A stretch of DNA of 64,000 bases from Isoperla grammatica (taxonomy: Eukaryota; Arthropoda; Insecta; Plecoptera; Perlodidae). The stretch covers positions 36,006,638 to 36,070,637 of the forward strand of contig OX246746.1 in assembly GCA_945910005.1 (NCBI GenBank), given 5' to 3'. The notes beneath the pieces are model-generated. The model did not search any database. It was not told the DNA's origin and saw nothing but the letters and a program-made list of their open reading frames with translations. Position numbers and translations under genes: made by a program. Below are positions 10,881 through 21,420 of this stretch, piece after piece; the first letter of the stretch is position 1, and each line of letters opens with the position of its first letter.

Positions 10881-11345
10881 CACTGGGGAGCGCGGAACAG
10901 GGCACAACGGAATAGGGCACAACGGAACAGAGCACAAACCGAACACTTCCGAAGCGTGCGGTGTTGCCAAATGTGATGATTGTGTTCTGTTCCGTTGCAG
11001 AGCGGATTACCGCACACACGTTAATTTGTGTGCGGTAATCCGGTACACAACGGATCACAGCACAATGTTTACACATAAGCGTGTGTGCGCTAGGTTAGGT
11101 TAGGTTAGGTTAGGTTAGGTTACGTTACGTTAGGTTAGGTTAGGTTAGGTTAGGTTAGGTTACGTTAGGTTAGGTTAGGTTAGGTTAGGTTAGGTTAGGT
11201 TATCGAGTGTGCGGTAATCCGCTCTGCAACGGAACAGAACACAATCATCACATTTGGAAACACCGCACGCTTCGGAAGTGTTCGGTTTGTGCTCTGTTCC
11301 GTTGTGTCCTATTCCGTTGTGCTCTGTTCTGTGTACCCGTGCACT
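10881..11345. repeat. Long inverted repeat enclosing a TTAGG array
   Basis: Arms of about 138 bp at 10881-11018 and 11207-11345 are near-perfect inverted copies. They contain the words GGAACAGAGCACAAACCGAA and GGATTACCGCACAC. The spacer holds a shorter third partial copy at 11029-11065 and a TTAGG tandem block. Six-frame ORFs over this block are mirror translations of the palindrome and not genes. It lies about 60 bp upstream of the proposed first UBE2Z exon. Confidence 0.9.
11093..11200. repeat. Interstitial (TTAGG)n array
   Basis: About 21 units of the pentamer TTAGG, the telomere unit of most arthropods, with three TTACG variants. It sits inside a foldback and is flanked by unique sequence on both sides, so it is not a chromosome end. 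Confidence 0.9.
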
Positions 11346-11459
11346 GTGCCAGTGCAATGAGCGCCAGTGGAACATGCGAGACTTGCACCAGCACAACTCG
11401 CAAGTCCGCCAATGGAACATGCGAGTAGCACTCAGTGATGCCAGCAGAAAACGTCATAA

Positions 11460-12640
11460 CTAGACTTGGGCATATATGTTAGACTAGTCTAGTTCCACGG
11501 AACCCAGCCTCAACTTCATCTTTTCAACAAAAGCCTCACTCGCGTTCCTATTAGAGGCCTAGGCATAAGTTTCAAACCCAATGCCTAGGTTACCTATTAT
11601 TAGAGATCCTTGTATTTCGCAATGCGCGATGGCGCGAAATCACTTGAAACGTGCATCAATTGAAATATGTTGGTATGACAGTCTGTTGTGAGTCCAAAAA
11701 TAGTCTTTTTGAATCGTGAAATAAAACGAAATCCCGTGTATACGCGAAATAGCTTAAGTTTACTGTTATAAAAACGAAAAAGACTAAAGCTATTGAATTG
11801 ACGTGAAATCGCCGAATTTCTGTCAAAAACCCCACATTTTTTATGAAGACAATAGATAATTAATCAATAAATAACATACTCAGGTACTAAAAATTGCATT
11901 TCATTCCGTAAGTAGAATCCTTACTGACAGTATTATCTTCCATTTCCTTTTTTACTATCATGGTAGACCTACGCGACAATGTAGGCATGCCACATACGTT
12001 AAAATACAAGATACAAATTAGATTTTGTAAATTAAAATTGAAACACCGCCAAAAAGCTGAAATTACTGCTCAACAGCGAAATTTGGATTTAGTAAAACGA
12101 AATATGCTAAAAAATAAAACCATTTACAAGGATCTCTACCTATTATGGGTTTCATTGCGAGCTGCGAGCGCAAAAAATGGCACGGTTTCCAATTTGCCGA
12201 TTGTTTGTGTACCCCCTGAAGTCTTCTTTATGTTCACTTACAGATGTGCCATTATCTTGTCATTCAATCTTTCACTGCTCAAAGGTTGCAAAAACGAACT
12301 TTCCTAACATAAAGGGGTGACTGGCAGGGGGATCCTAATTGTTTTCCTGTATCCACTCAGACTTCAATAGGCCTAACAAAAATGCAAATAGTTTTTGAAA
12401 ACCGAAATTCTAACAGTTCCATCTGAGATAACAATTGAACAACCTTCCCAGTTCCAATCAACAGTAATTATGGCCAGGAGCTGATTCCTTTTGAACTCAC
12501 TTTTTTTCATTGAAAAACGCCGAAGTTTTGTTTGAAGTGTTATTTTTATTGTTCAATGTTTAATTGCCTTTATTTTGATGTACATTATGATATAGCTAGT
12601 ATTTACTTTTGAAAGTTATTAAATGACTGTTAAAGTTTTT
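11460..12640. other. Non-coding stretch, no gene recognised
   Basis: AT-rich DNA. A fragment of the 98-bp repeat unit appears in reverse at about 12143-12172. A 45-bp segment at 12467-12511 is present inverted at 14609-14652. An open frame of 115 codons at 11960-12307 overlaps these repeats and shows no domain. Confidence 0.5.
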
Positions 12641-12642
12641 AT

Positions 12643-13226
12643 TAGGGATGACATCGGGTACCCGGGTAGCCCGGGTACCCGGCTCCAAAGTATTACCCGG
12701 AGCCGTTTTTTGGGTCCGGGTAATTTTTTAGTACGATTCTAGGCTATAATTACGCGCCAGTATTGCTGCGGTTGATTTCGATGGAGCCAGCAGGCACGGC
12801 GGGCACCGACCCATCCCCACTATCCATAACAAGTGCCTCCACAGGGAACAGAACAGACGCGAACAGACTTGCATCCGTTACTGTTTGTTAATTGTTTAAC
12901 ATTGTGGTGAAAATTCTGGCTAACACTTGTTCTATTACTATTTATTTTACTTGAAATAGCATGTTTTAATACGTGCTTCAGTGGTGTATTGCGAAATGTT
13001 TTTTTTTACTCGACGTGATTACTGCAGGCGTATTCCAAGGGGCTATTCGAGCAGGCGGCGTGCATATCATCCGTCCCTCGTCTTCGCGCCCCGCGCACTT
13101 CACAAGGCCTAGCGACGACCTTCAAATCAAGCCTACACATCGAAAAATACGTTTTCAGGATCCGGGTACCCGGGTAATATGAGAGCTGGAACCGGTTCCG
13201 AATTTTATTACCCGATGTCATCCCTA
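12643..13226. mobile_element. 584-bp hAT-like MITE, best-preserved copy of its family
   Basis: TIRs TAGGGATGACATCGGGTACC / ...ACCCGATGTCATCCCTA with a perfect 8-bp duplication gtttttat at 12635-12642 and 13227-13234. CCCGGGTAGCCCGGGTACCC at the left forms local palindromes. No coding capacity for a transposase. Confidence 0.93.
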
Positions 13227-13313
13227 GTTTTTATGGTAAAAGTTTACACCTTCTTCCATGTTATCCGCTTCGTGTTCGTTGCAGTGCTGCCAATCTACAA
13301 CGTATGAAACCTA

Positions 13314-13954
13314 CAGTGGAGCCACCTCGGACAACGAACCAGAATTTCCGGCGAAAACCGGTTCCGAGCGATGACCATATTTTGTACAACCCTTGAGAAT
13401 GCATCGCATTCATGTCAATATTCAAAGCTAGAAGATCGTTAAATCAGATTGCGGACTGTTGTATTCTGTTAAATACCCCGTGCTAGTTTTATTATTTTTG
13501 CTTGTACTGGTTTTACGTCATTTTCAATTATCACAATCGTTTTCTAAATACATGTATGCATATTGTCATCTTTGAATCGTCTTTGTAGTAGGATTATGAA
13601 GAAACATATTATGTAATTCATGTATGCAGTAGGCCTATGCAAATCGTTTGATTCGCATTAATCTAATAATAACGCTACAAGAAAAAATAAAAAAGTTTCA
13701 AGCTCGTGGTGTTCTGATCTATATTAAGGAATAAGTTTCCGAAACGTTAATTCAAATAAAACATTAATTTATATTTGGAATTTAGCTTTTACAGTTGTTT
13801 GTGTAGCCAATTATGAAATTCTAGGAAATCAGTGAATGGAATGTAGCGCGAACGAGTCGGCCCAACTACCCCCCTAACGAGGGGTTTACAAACCAGGTAA
13901 ATATAAGCTCGACGCGGTGGATCGACTGGTTCGTTGTCCGAGGTGTCTCCACTT
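13314..13954. mobile_element. Tc1/mariner-type MITE with TA target
   Basis: CAGTGGAGCCACCTCGGACA at the left is inverted as ...TGTCCGAGGTGTCTCCACTT at the right. Both ends are bordered by TA. A CAGTGGAG-type terminus with a TA duplication is typical of Tc1/mariner-derived MITEs. The interior is AT-rich and non-coding. Confidence 0.8.
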
Positions 13955-13956
13955 TA

Positions 13957-14355
13957 GAATTGCGCACAATTTTTGGGGAGTCGGATAAGGCCAGGATGGG
14001 TGACACTGAATCAAAGTGACTTTGCCCAGCTACCTGACATCCCACGAAATTCGGTTAGGTTAGGGGATCAGGTTGAGGATTGCCCACGAAAGTAAGTACG
14101 GTTATTGGCTCTGGTTATAGCTCCAGTCGGCCTCATGAATCCAAAATTGTGCGCAATTCTAGGTTTCATATGTTGGCATAGTGTCACCAATCCTGGCCTA
14201 AGTCGAGACTACAATTTTTTATTCATGAGGCCGACTGGAGCTATAACCAGAGCCAATAACCGTACTAACTTTCGTGGGCAATCCTCAACCTGATTCCCTA
14301 ACCTAACCGAATTTCGTGGGATGTCAGGTAGCTGGGCAAAGTCACTTTGATTCAG
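13957..14355. repeat. Compound foldback with 135-bp arms
   Basis: Arms 14006-14140 and 14221-14355 are inverted with only scattered mismatches and an 80-bp spacer. The spacer in turn is related, inverted, to the DNA just left of the first arm: GAATTGCGCACAATTTTTGG at 13957-13976 against CCAAAATTGTGCGCAATTC at 14141-14159. The structure therefore reads as two interleaved hairpins. Apparent ORFs here are by-products. Confidence 0.88.
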
Positions 14356-14699
14356 ATGTAGGGTTTTTTTATGTAGGCCTACTTACGTTGGTAGCACACT
14401 TCTTGTGTGCTCCAAACAGCTGCGCACTCGTACGTACGCCATATTGCCATATTTAACGTGATCGTGTTGTCAAATCGATGCATCTTCAAAATGATAATTA
14501 AATATGAAAGAAGATACTATTTGTATTGAAAATTGTAGCTTACAGATAAATAATGAAATAACACTCATGTACTACGCAAATGATCAATATCGCAAAGGAA
14601 TACAGAAAAAAAGTGAGTTCAAAAGGAATCAGCTCCTGGCCATAATTACCCAATCGGCTGCACTAATTGGACATGACAGTTCCTCCCCATAGGCCTACT

Positions 14700-16426
14700 C
14701 TTATCTTACCATCAGCAGTTCCAAAACTGCTAGCCTAGCGACTCAAGGGGGTGTACAGCATGGGCTAGGCCTAGGCCCTAGTGAGTTTTCGTAGCCTGAG
14801 GTGATCACAGCTCGCAGTGAAACCCATAATAGGCCTAGCCTAGGCCCATATTTCAAACCCAATGCCCATAGGCCTAGGCCTAATTAACAGGAGATACATT
14901 ACAACCGAAAGCTCGTTCACAGCTCATACAAACTCAGAAATGGAATTTGTAAGCTTAAATTTACACCTAATAGGCCTAGCCTAGTCTCTAGCTAGATACG
15001 GCCTTTTGAGTTCCTAGGGCCACACTATAAACCCAACTGATAGGGCCAAACTGACAGTTACTTTACTTTTAAATTGGGTGCAGGAGCATGTCAGCAAAGT
15101 GAACAACTTTTTAAACAAACTGGAAGGCCTAGGCCCTAGGACGAGAATAAAAACATCAACCACTCACCAAACTAGTCTCGTGGAGAACGTCAGGAAGAGA
15201 GACGCTGTGGTCAAATACTTTACTAGAATTGCGGCTGTCCAAGTTTTGGGATTACGCAGTACTACGGCCGCGCGTTGTAAACGCCATCCTTTTGTTATAC
15301 CACAGCCATCTATAACAACTACAAATCATCGATGTGGGTGGGGGGCTGTGGGGGGTTTGCATTCAGCGAAACTGTGTGAAACCAGTGGCGGCTTGCTTGA
15401 AGGTTCCTTCAAATGTAACCGGTGCCAGTACTTTTCACGCAACCGACCCACTCCTCTCCACCATTCATGTTCCAGCCCATTACATGTAGAACCCAGTAAA
15501 ATTCGCGATCGCGAAATCGTATGATCGTCTTATTATTGTGAATATTGCTTTATTTGATAAAAATGTTAGCAAGAGGAATACAAAATGCGAAATTCGCGAA
15601 AGTGGCATTATTACGCCGCAAATAGCAAAATGTCATGTTTTACGCGAAATAACCACGAAATCTCGCAAAACTGCATTCTGAGTTCCCATTTAACAGTGAA
15701 CGTTTTTCCGAAACTTGAACGAGAAGTCGCGTTCTAATTATAAATTTCGGTTAAAATTAAATAAATGTTGGGAAATTTTTCCATAGTGGGGATAAGAATA
15801 TTTATTTCGCCAACACGTTTACTTTGCACGAACGCGTGTAGTAGGCCTAGCCTGTTTAGTTCGTAGATCGTATATTATATCAGTCTATACAGCAACAGCT
15901 AAAAATAATATCACCGCTAAACATCGAAAACGTCGATTTTAAAACGAAATTTGGAAAAAAAGTAAACCCATGTTCACGGGGCTTGTGTAGACAGCTTGAA
16001 CTGAAAATAGGGGGTTGACAGAGCATTTCCGCCGGATTGTTTTTCAAAGTCATTTTGGTGTGAATCTGTTCGTTTTAGAGAAGTAGAATGAGAAAAATTA
16101 ACAGTTTTCTATCAAAATAATCCCTATTTTTAAACGATCGCGGCTGCAAGGATGTTGGAATATAGTACTATAGTTGGTCGCGCGGCTGGCTCGCGCCGGC
16201 GAGTCGTGCCAAAAAATGTATTCGATTGGTTAAAAACCCCAATTCTTATATTTGTATGTTTGTCTTCCGCGTCGGTCAAGATGGCAGGTGCGATAACAAA
16301 GGTATACCCCTCGCGGCCGGCTCGAGCCGGCGAGTGGACGTATGGAGTGAGGTACGGGAAGGTGGGCGGGATTCTAGGACCACAGATTCATTGCAAAGAA
16401 CTATAGGAAACTGGCCCAGGGACAAT
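14700..16426. other. Non-coding stretch rich in TAGGCCTA words
   Basis: Contains dense runs of the palindromic word AGGCCTAG/TAGGCCTA (14690-15130) and one isolated 98-bp-repeat fragment at about 14786-14835. An open frame of 148 codons at 15078-15524 has no domain I recognise and no splice context that convinces me. Confidence 0.5.
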
Positions 16427-16637
16427 TATTCGTATCCTGGTGAGTGGTGACTGACTATCTCTAGGTATTGTGGTATTTGTAATAGTTGGGAGGGTGTGTC
16501 CAAGCCCAACACTCGCCTTGCAACTGAGAAAAATCTCAGGAAAACCTTCAGTTTGGATTGCCGGTAGCGGGTATCGAACCGACGATTTTCTAAATTAGAG
16601 CCTAGTGTCTTACCACTGAGTTCATCTCTATCGATTA
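16427..16637 (-). mobile_element. tRNA-derived SINE (family A), diverged copy
   Basis: Read on the minus strand it has an A-box-like CTCAGTGGTAAGACAC and a B-box GGTTCGATACCCGC. The family's conserved body follows, with AAGGTTTTCCTGAGATTTTTCTCAG. It aligns in order with the copies at 26288-26552 and 36338-36600. Confidence 0.75.
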
Positions 16638-16774
16638 AATCCCCATGAACCCGTGCAAGTTCAAGTAATGTGCTTGTGGTATTGTATAATACATAGGGTT
16701 GTCATAAGTTGTGGTGGTAAAAAGAGGACATTTAAATAAAGAGTGGTATACCCAGGGATTGATGCAGGTCAGGG

Positions 16775-17229
16775 AGGGGTGAAACCCATAATAGGTGTAC
16801 ATGCTGATGTAGATAAGTTTGTAGTGGGCTAGTGAGAGGTATGTGTTTCCGTAGCCTGAGGTGATCCCAGCTCGCAGTGAAGCCCATAATAGAATGTAAA
16901 GGCTGATGTAGATAAGCTTGTAGTGGGCTAGTGAGAGAATTGTGTTTCTGTAGCCTGAGGTGATCCCAGCTCGCAGTGAAGCCCATAATAGAATGTAAAG
17001 CCTAATGTAGATAACTTTGTAGTGGGCTAGTGAGAGAAATGTGTTTTCGTAGCCTGAGGTGATCCCAGCTTGCAGTGAAACCCATAATAGGAGTACAGGC
17101 TGATGTAGATAGCTTGTAGTGGGCTGGTGAGAGAAATGTGTTTTCGTAGCCTGAGGTGATCCCAGCTCGCAGTGAAGCCCATAATAGAATGTAAAGCCTA
17201 ATGTAGATAAGTTTGTAGTGGGCTAGTGA
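16775..17229. repeat. 98-bp minisatellite, main block (about 4.6 units)
   Basis: Units of 97-99 bp, each with CGTAGCCTGAGGTGATCCCA, CTCGCAGTGAAGCCCATAAT and TTGTAGTGGGCTAGTGAGAG. The array resumes at 19177-19310 and again at about 21333-21420, being split by two insertions. Single dispersed fragments occur near 12150 and 14790. Confidence 0.92.
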
Positions 17230-17497
17230 TGGTGGGTTTACACACCGGAATAAGGTTTAAGGTTTAACATTTAATATTTTGTTCTAAGGAAAGTATTTTC
17301 CAAACTGATTTACTAGGATCGCTACCATTGGCCGGATTTATAAAAGCTCGTCTCTCATTGGCTGGGCTAAGAATTTTTGGGATAAGGGCTAACAAGTTGG
17401 AATAGTTTCAACTTTCGTCCTAGCCCTTAAATCTTAGGAAGTTATGTGAACGCCATGATGCTACTAGCTTGATTCAACTTTGTTAAACCTTAGACCT

Positions 17498-19114
17498 CGT
17501 TCGTTCGTTTCCGTGTCCGGAACACCGTTCTAGACAACTAATTTCCAAAAATCCGCCACTTTTATGGCTTTGTCATTTGCTAAGATTAGATCCTCTATTG
17601 TACAAGTCTGCTCTAGATTTGGGCAGACTAGCAGGTGCTGGGTATCCTGAATCTGTCCGCATTCACATGGTTCGTGATCCTCCAGAAATCCCCATTTCCT
17701 CATGTGTCCTCATTCCATCTGTTGAGTGATTTCCAGGTGATGTATGGAAGTTTAAAACCAGCAGCGGGCTCCTCCGTCAGCGCCATTATTGGACTTGGTA
17801 TTCGGTTGCTCCAGATCTCAACTCTACGGTTCCCCGGGCTTGTTTTTAAAGGTTCAGTTGTCTTCAGGAAACTCTTCCTGGATTTGAGTCTGGTGCGCTG
17901 CAACTCATGTCCAGACATAGGATGACGTATGTCCGTCAGCTGTTTCTTCCTCTCCAACTCTGCTGCTACCTCTCTTCTTACCGCAGGTGGTGCAATGCCA
18001 AGCAATGTGTATATCTTGTCAACAGGGGTTGGTCGCATACAGCCTGTGATGATGCGTCCTGTCTCATTTATTGCAATGTCGACTTGCTTGGCATGTGTAG
18101 AGTTTCTCCAAACTGGAGCTGCATATTCCGCTGCAGAGAAACAGAGTGCCAAAGCTGATGTACGCAGGACTTCTGGTAATGCACCCCAAGATGTGCCTGT
18201 CAGTTTTCGTATAATGTTATTCCTGGTCGCGATCTTCTGCTTAGTGTCTTGGCACTTGGCAGTGTTTTCTGAAGGAGAGTGTGCGGTCTAGTTTCACTCC
18301 AAGATATTTTGGCTCGGCGGTATTTTCCAGTTCTTCACCTCTCCACACAACTCTGAGCTTCCTTCTTGCCTCTCTATTTCTCAAATGGAAAGCGCACACC
18401 TGAGTTTTACTAGGGTTTGGCTTCAGGTGGTTACGATCGTAGTAGTTGGCTTGATCTTCAAGTGCTCTTGTAAGCTTGTCTTCAACTTCTTTAAAGGTTC
18501 TTCCTTGCGCTGCCACTGCCGTGTCGTCCGCATATATAAAACGCTTTGCCTCTGCACTGGTTGGTTGGTCATTAGTGTTAATGTTATACAGCATTGGTGA
18601 CAGAACACTACCCTGAGGCAGACCATTTTTTTGGTCTCTCCATCTACTGTTTTTCCCTTGGAGCGTTACATAGAAACGTCTATTCTGAAGCACACATTCG
18701 ATGAACTTCGTTAGTTGGTAATCCTTGGTTATTTCATAAACCTTCCTCAACAATATCCGATGATTGACGGTGTCGTAAGCAGCAGTTAGGTCGATGAATA
18801 CCACGCCTGTGACTTGTTTCCGTTCGTACCCATCTTCAATAAATTGCGTTAAGTTTAAGATTTGTCCACAGCATGATTTCCCGGGTCTAAAACCTGCCTG
18901 TTCTTTTATTATCTTTTCATCAACTTTGCTAGCTATGCGGTTCAGTATCATTCGTTCCAGAGCTTTGTAAAGGTGACACAGTAGTGAGACTGGCCTAAAG
19001 TGCTTTGGATCTGTAGGTTCTTTACCAGGCTTCAACAGAGCCACTACTTTAGCCTTCCTCCACATTTTTGGAATTGTCATTGTTGAGATACATGTGTTCA
19101 TAAACGTCAGGTAC
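17498..19114 (-). mobile_element. 5'-truncated non-LTR retrotransposon insertion
   Basis: The insertion is bordered by the 10-bp direct repeat CCTTAGACCT (17488-17497 and 19115-19124). Its 3' end, read on the minus strand, closes with the tail AAACGAACGAACG rather than poly-A. The 5' end is cut inside the RT domain. Short target repeat, 5' truncation and a simple-sequence tail are the marks of target-primed reverse transcription. Confidence 0.85.
17530..19101 (-). pseudogene. Jockey/I-like reverse transcriptase, frameshifted
   Basis: The first open part (19101-18244) covers most of the RT domain: AKVVALLKPGKEPTDPKHFR, the palm blocks GFRPGKSC and VVFIDLTAAYDTVNH, then NGLPQGSVLSP and the catalytic FIYADDTAV. 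A 7-bp tandem duplication at about 18248-18258 shifts the frame. The thumb and C-terminal part is then readable from about 18240 to 17700 in another frame (SAAEYAAPVW, RRE..AELERKKQL). A second shift near 17700 leads to a final block with a C-x-C...HLLVCP knuckle and a stop at 17532-17530. It cannot make an intact enzyme. The clade is assigned from motif style and is not certain. Confidence 0.88.
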
Positions 19115-19176
19115 CCTTAGACCTTAAACGGTGTAACCTTAGACCTTAAACCTTATTACGGTGTGTAAACCGGGCT

Positions 19177-19310
19177 TGAGAGAAATGTGTTTTCGTAGCC
19201 TGAGGTGATCCCAGCTCGCAGTGCAACCCATTAGATGGTGTAAAGGCTGATGTAGATAAGCTTGTAGTGGGCTAGTGAGAGAAATGTGTTTTCGTAGCCT
19301 GAGGTGATCA
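19177..19310. repeat. 98-bp minisatellite, continued between two insertions
   Basis: About 1.4 units of the same array as 16775-17229, starting TGAGAGAAATGTGTTTTCGT and stopping at GAGGTGATCA where the next element inserts. Confidence 0.9.
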
Positions 19311-19356
19311 TGCAGTAGCGCCGGAAGTTAATCTTGCTAGGGGGGGCACATAAAGG

Positions 19357-19730
19357 CAGTGGCATATCCGAGAATTGACCATGGGTTGGGGGGGGGGGGG
19401 GAATCGAACATTCCAACCAGAAAGGGGTCTGGGGCGAAAGCCTCAGCCGCCGGAGGCCTTTTCGCCAAAGGCGTTTTTGTTTGTCATATGTTATGTTTTA
19501 AACGCCTGTGAACAATCGTACAATCTCATAGAGTAGGTTTCTTATTCTTATTCTTTGTTCTTTATTATTCTTATATTTTCTTTTTCTTATTGAATTTGGC
19601 TATGAATCAAGGGAAATCGAATTTCTTTATCAAGTCTTGACACAGGTGCCCCTAAGATTAGAAAACTGTTCCTTCTCTCCGAGTACTTTTTTTGGGGGGG
19701 GGGAGGGGGGGGGGCTTGGATATGCCACTG
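19357..19730. mobile_element. Nested CAGTGGCATATCC element with G-runs
   Basis: TIRs CAGTGGCATATCC / GGATATGCCACTG enclose 374 bp with G-runs just inside both ends (about 19384-19400 and 19694-19714). A clear 8-bp duplication is not visible, so the exact limits are less sure. Confidence 0.65.
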
Positions 19731-20330
19731 CACGTATACGGTTCTGCCTCGGCCGCCGGAGTGATTATAGCTGTGTTATTACATATTACAGGGGTAATGA
19801 TTGCACGATTGCAAGTGTAAAGTATAGACAATGCGGGGAACCGGGGGGGGTTTGGGGAGGCACGGCCCCCCAGTTTCGCCCCGCAGGGAATTTTTAGAGT
19901 GTTTGTCACGAACACGTTCAAATGGCTTTGGAGAGGGGTCGGGGGGTTGAGGACCCGTCCTAAAATAATACTTTGGTGTGGAAAACCAAACGTTGAAACA
20001 TTTACTTTATAAATAAATACATTGGATGAGCAAATACAAAGTACAACAAAACGTTCAACATAAACCGCAAATATACATAAAATTAAAATCGATAAAAATT
20101 AGTGCCGGTATGACATACCGTCGGTATTTTTAGTAACGATATGCATACCGGCTGATTGGGGTTGAGAGGGGGGGGGGAGAGGGGGGGGTTACGGCTAGGC
20201 TGCATTCCGATCTAACTCAAGAAAGGTACAAATAATATTCTCTGGAAATTCAGCATACAGATAAACTAATTGCGCAATGATTGTTACACCAAAGCATGCT
20301 CACATCCTTTGAATACTTGTCAGTGCAACC

Positions 20331-21050
20331 CAAGGGTGACGCTAAGGGGAGGCGAGGGGGGGGCAATCGCCCCCCCCCCCGAGCATCGCCTTCGCCCCCC
20401 AGTCGCCCCCCCAACCAGTATTTACTACTTGACAATCACTATGCATTCAAAACCGCGTTCAATTGTCAGATACATATTTTATTTATTTACATTTTAAGTG
20501 TATACTGTATACTGTATACACTGTAAAGATATACTCTAATAGGGACTAATTATTTAATTAAAATCCCATAACTCTAGTAATCTAACCGACTACGTTCTGA
20601 TGACATAACGAAGAACGCAACGTACATTTCATCACACTCCTTCAGTTGGTTGAATTATTCGGTGACTATTAACAGTTTCTATTAATTTTACGTGACTTCA
20701 CTCATTGTTATCCTGCATCAAGCGCAGGTTGCGAGTGCACCTTCCGTGTCTTACGTTTACAACAATCGCCTTCGAGATTTGATAATATTATCCATTGAAA
20801 AATCAATCGTTAATGTAATCAATTTGCATCAAGTTGTCCTGCTGTTTGATGCTGAGCACCAGAACGAGCATAATAACACATTTTCTTCCAGTTTAGTACC
20901 ACAATCCGAAACCCCCAAGGGTTCACGATGCCGGGGGGGGGGGGGGGGGCGGTATTTTACACGTCCAGATTGCGACAGCGTTTGCGCCCCCAACTGGCAT
21001 ACTCGCCCCTGAATCGCCACCCCTAATGTATCATCCTAGCGTCGCCACTG
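20331..21050. mobile_element. Nested 720-bp hAT-like element
   Basis: Left end CAAGGGTGACGCTAAGGGGAGG, right end ...CATCCTAGCGTCGCCACTG, flanked by a perfect 8-bp duplication gtgcaacc (20323-20330 and 21051-21058). G and C homopolymers lie next to both ends. Non-coding. Confidence 0.85.
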
Positions 21051-21332
21051 GTGCAACCAGTGCAACCAACTATGGCACGCACGTGCAAAAGATCTCACCC
21101 CTTCAGATTTCGAAGAAGAATGTGTTCCGCTACCTCGTCTGCGGGAGTGTTTAAAAGCGCATACAGGACTGTAATACGATATGTTAATAAAACAATAGTA
21201 TTTTACATTTTTGAGCACTGAATATTAGCAGAATTCTCTACTTCTAGGAGGGGCAAATCGATATTATTGCCCCCCATCTCGAAGTCCAGGGGGGCAGGTG
21301 CCCCCTCTGCCCCCCCTGTTCCGGCGCCACTG

Positions 21333-21420
21333 GGTGATCGCAGCTCTCAGTGAAACCCATAATAGTGTACAGGGACCATAATAGGTGTAAAGCCCCCATA
21401 GATAAGCTTGATTCTACAAT
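21333..21420. repeat. 98-bp minisatellite, last diverged remnant
   Basis: GGTGATCGCAGCTCTCAGTG followed by AAACCCATAATAG and a GTAAAG...TAGATAAGCTTG stretch matches the repeat unit with many changes. Confidence 0.7.

Larger units (their letters stand above)
17230..19176. mobile_element. TIR element inserted in the minisatellite
   Basis: Left TIR includes GTTTACACACCGGAATAAGG (17235-17254). The inverted right TIR includes CCTTATTACGGTGTGTAAAC (19151-19170). The minisatellite breaks off at ...GGGCTAGTGA and resumes with TGAGAGAAATG, suggesting a short (about 3-bp TGA) duplication. Without the retrotransposon inside it the element is only about 320 bp. The superfamily is uncertain. Confidence 0.78.
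19311..21332. mobile_element. Second hAT-like element inside the stack
   Basis: CAGTAGCGCCGGAAGTT at 19313 is inverted as ...CTGTTCCGGCGCCACTG ending 21332. Flanks ggtgatca (19303-19310) and ggtgatcg (21333-21340) form a near-perfect 8-bp duplication taken from the minisatellite unit. The body contains G-rich homopolymers and at least two further TIR elements. Words of the type GGCCTTTTCGCCAAAGGCG at 19456-19474 recur in the element at 52523-53068. No transposase frame is visible. Confidence 0.82.

Noticed and set aside
11093..11200. Chromosome end or telomere
   Set aside because: The TTAGG block is flanked by unique sequence on both sides, is short, and contains TTACG variants.
10616..11463. 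Several ORFs of 69-133 codons on both strands across the inverted repeat
   Set aside because: They are mirror translations of the palindrome arms (repeated cysteine-alanine-leucine motifs). Only the part at 10822-10664, outside the arms, is kept as a candidate exon.
17635..18600. Plus-strand ORFs of 71-120 codons
   Set aside because: They are antisense shadows of the reverse transcriptase pseudogene.
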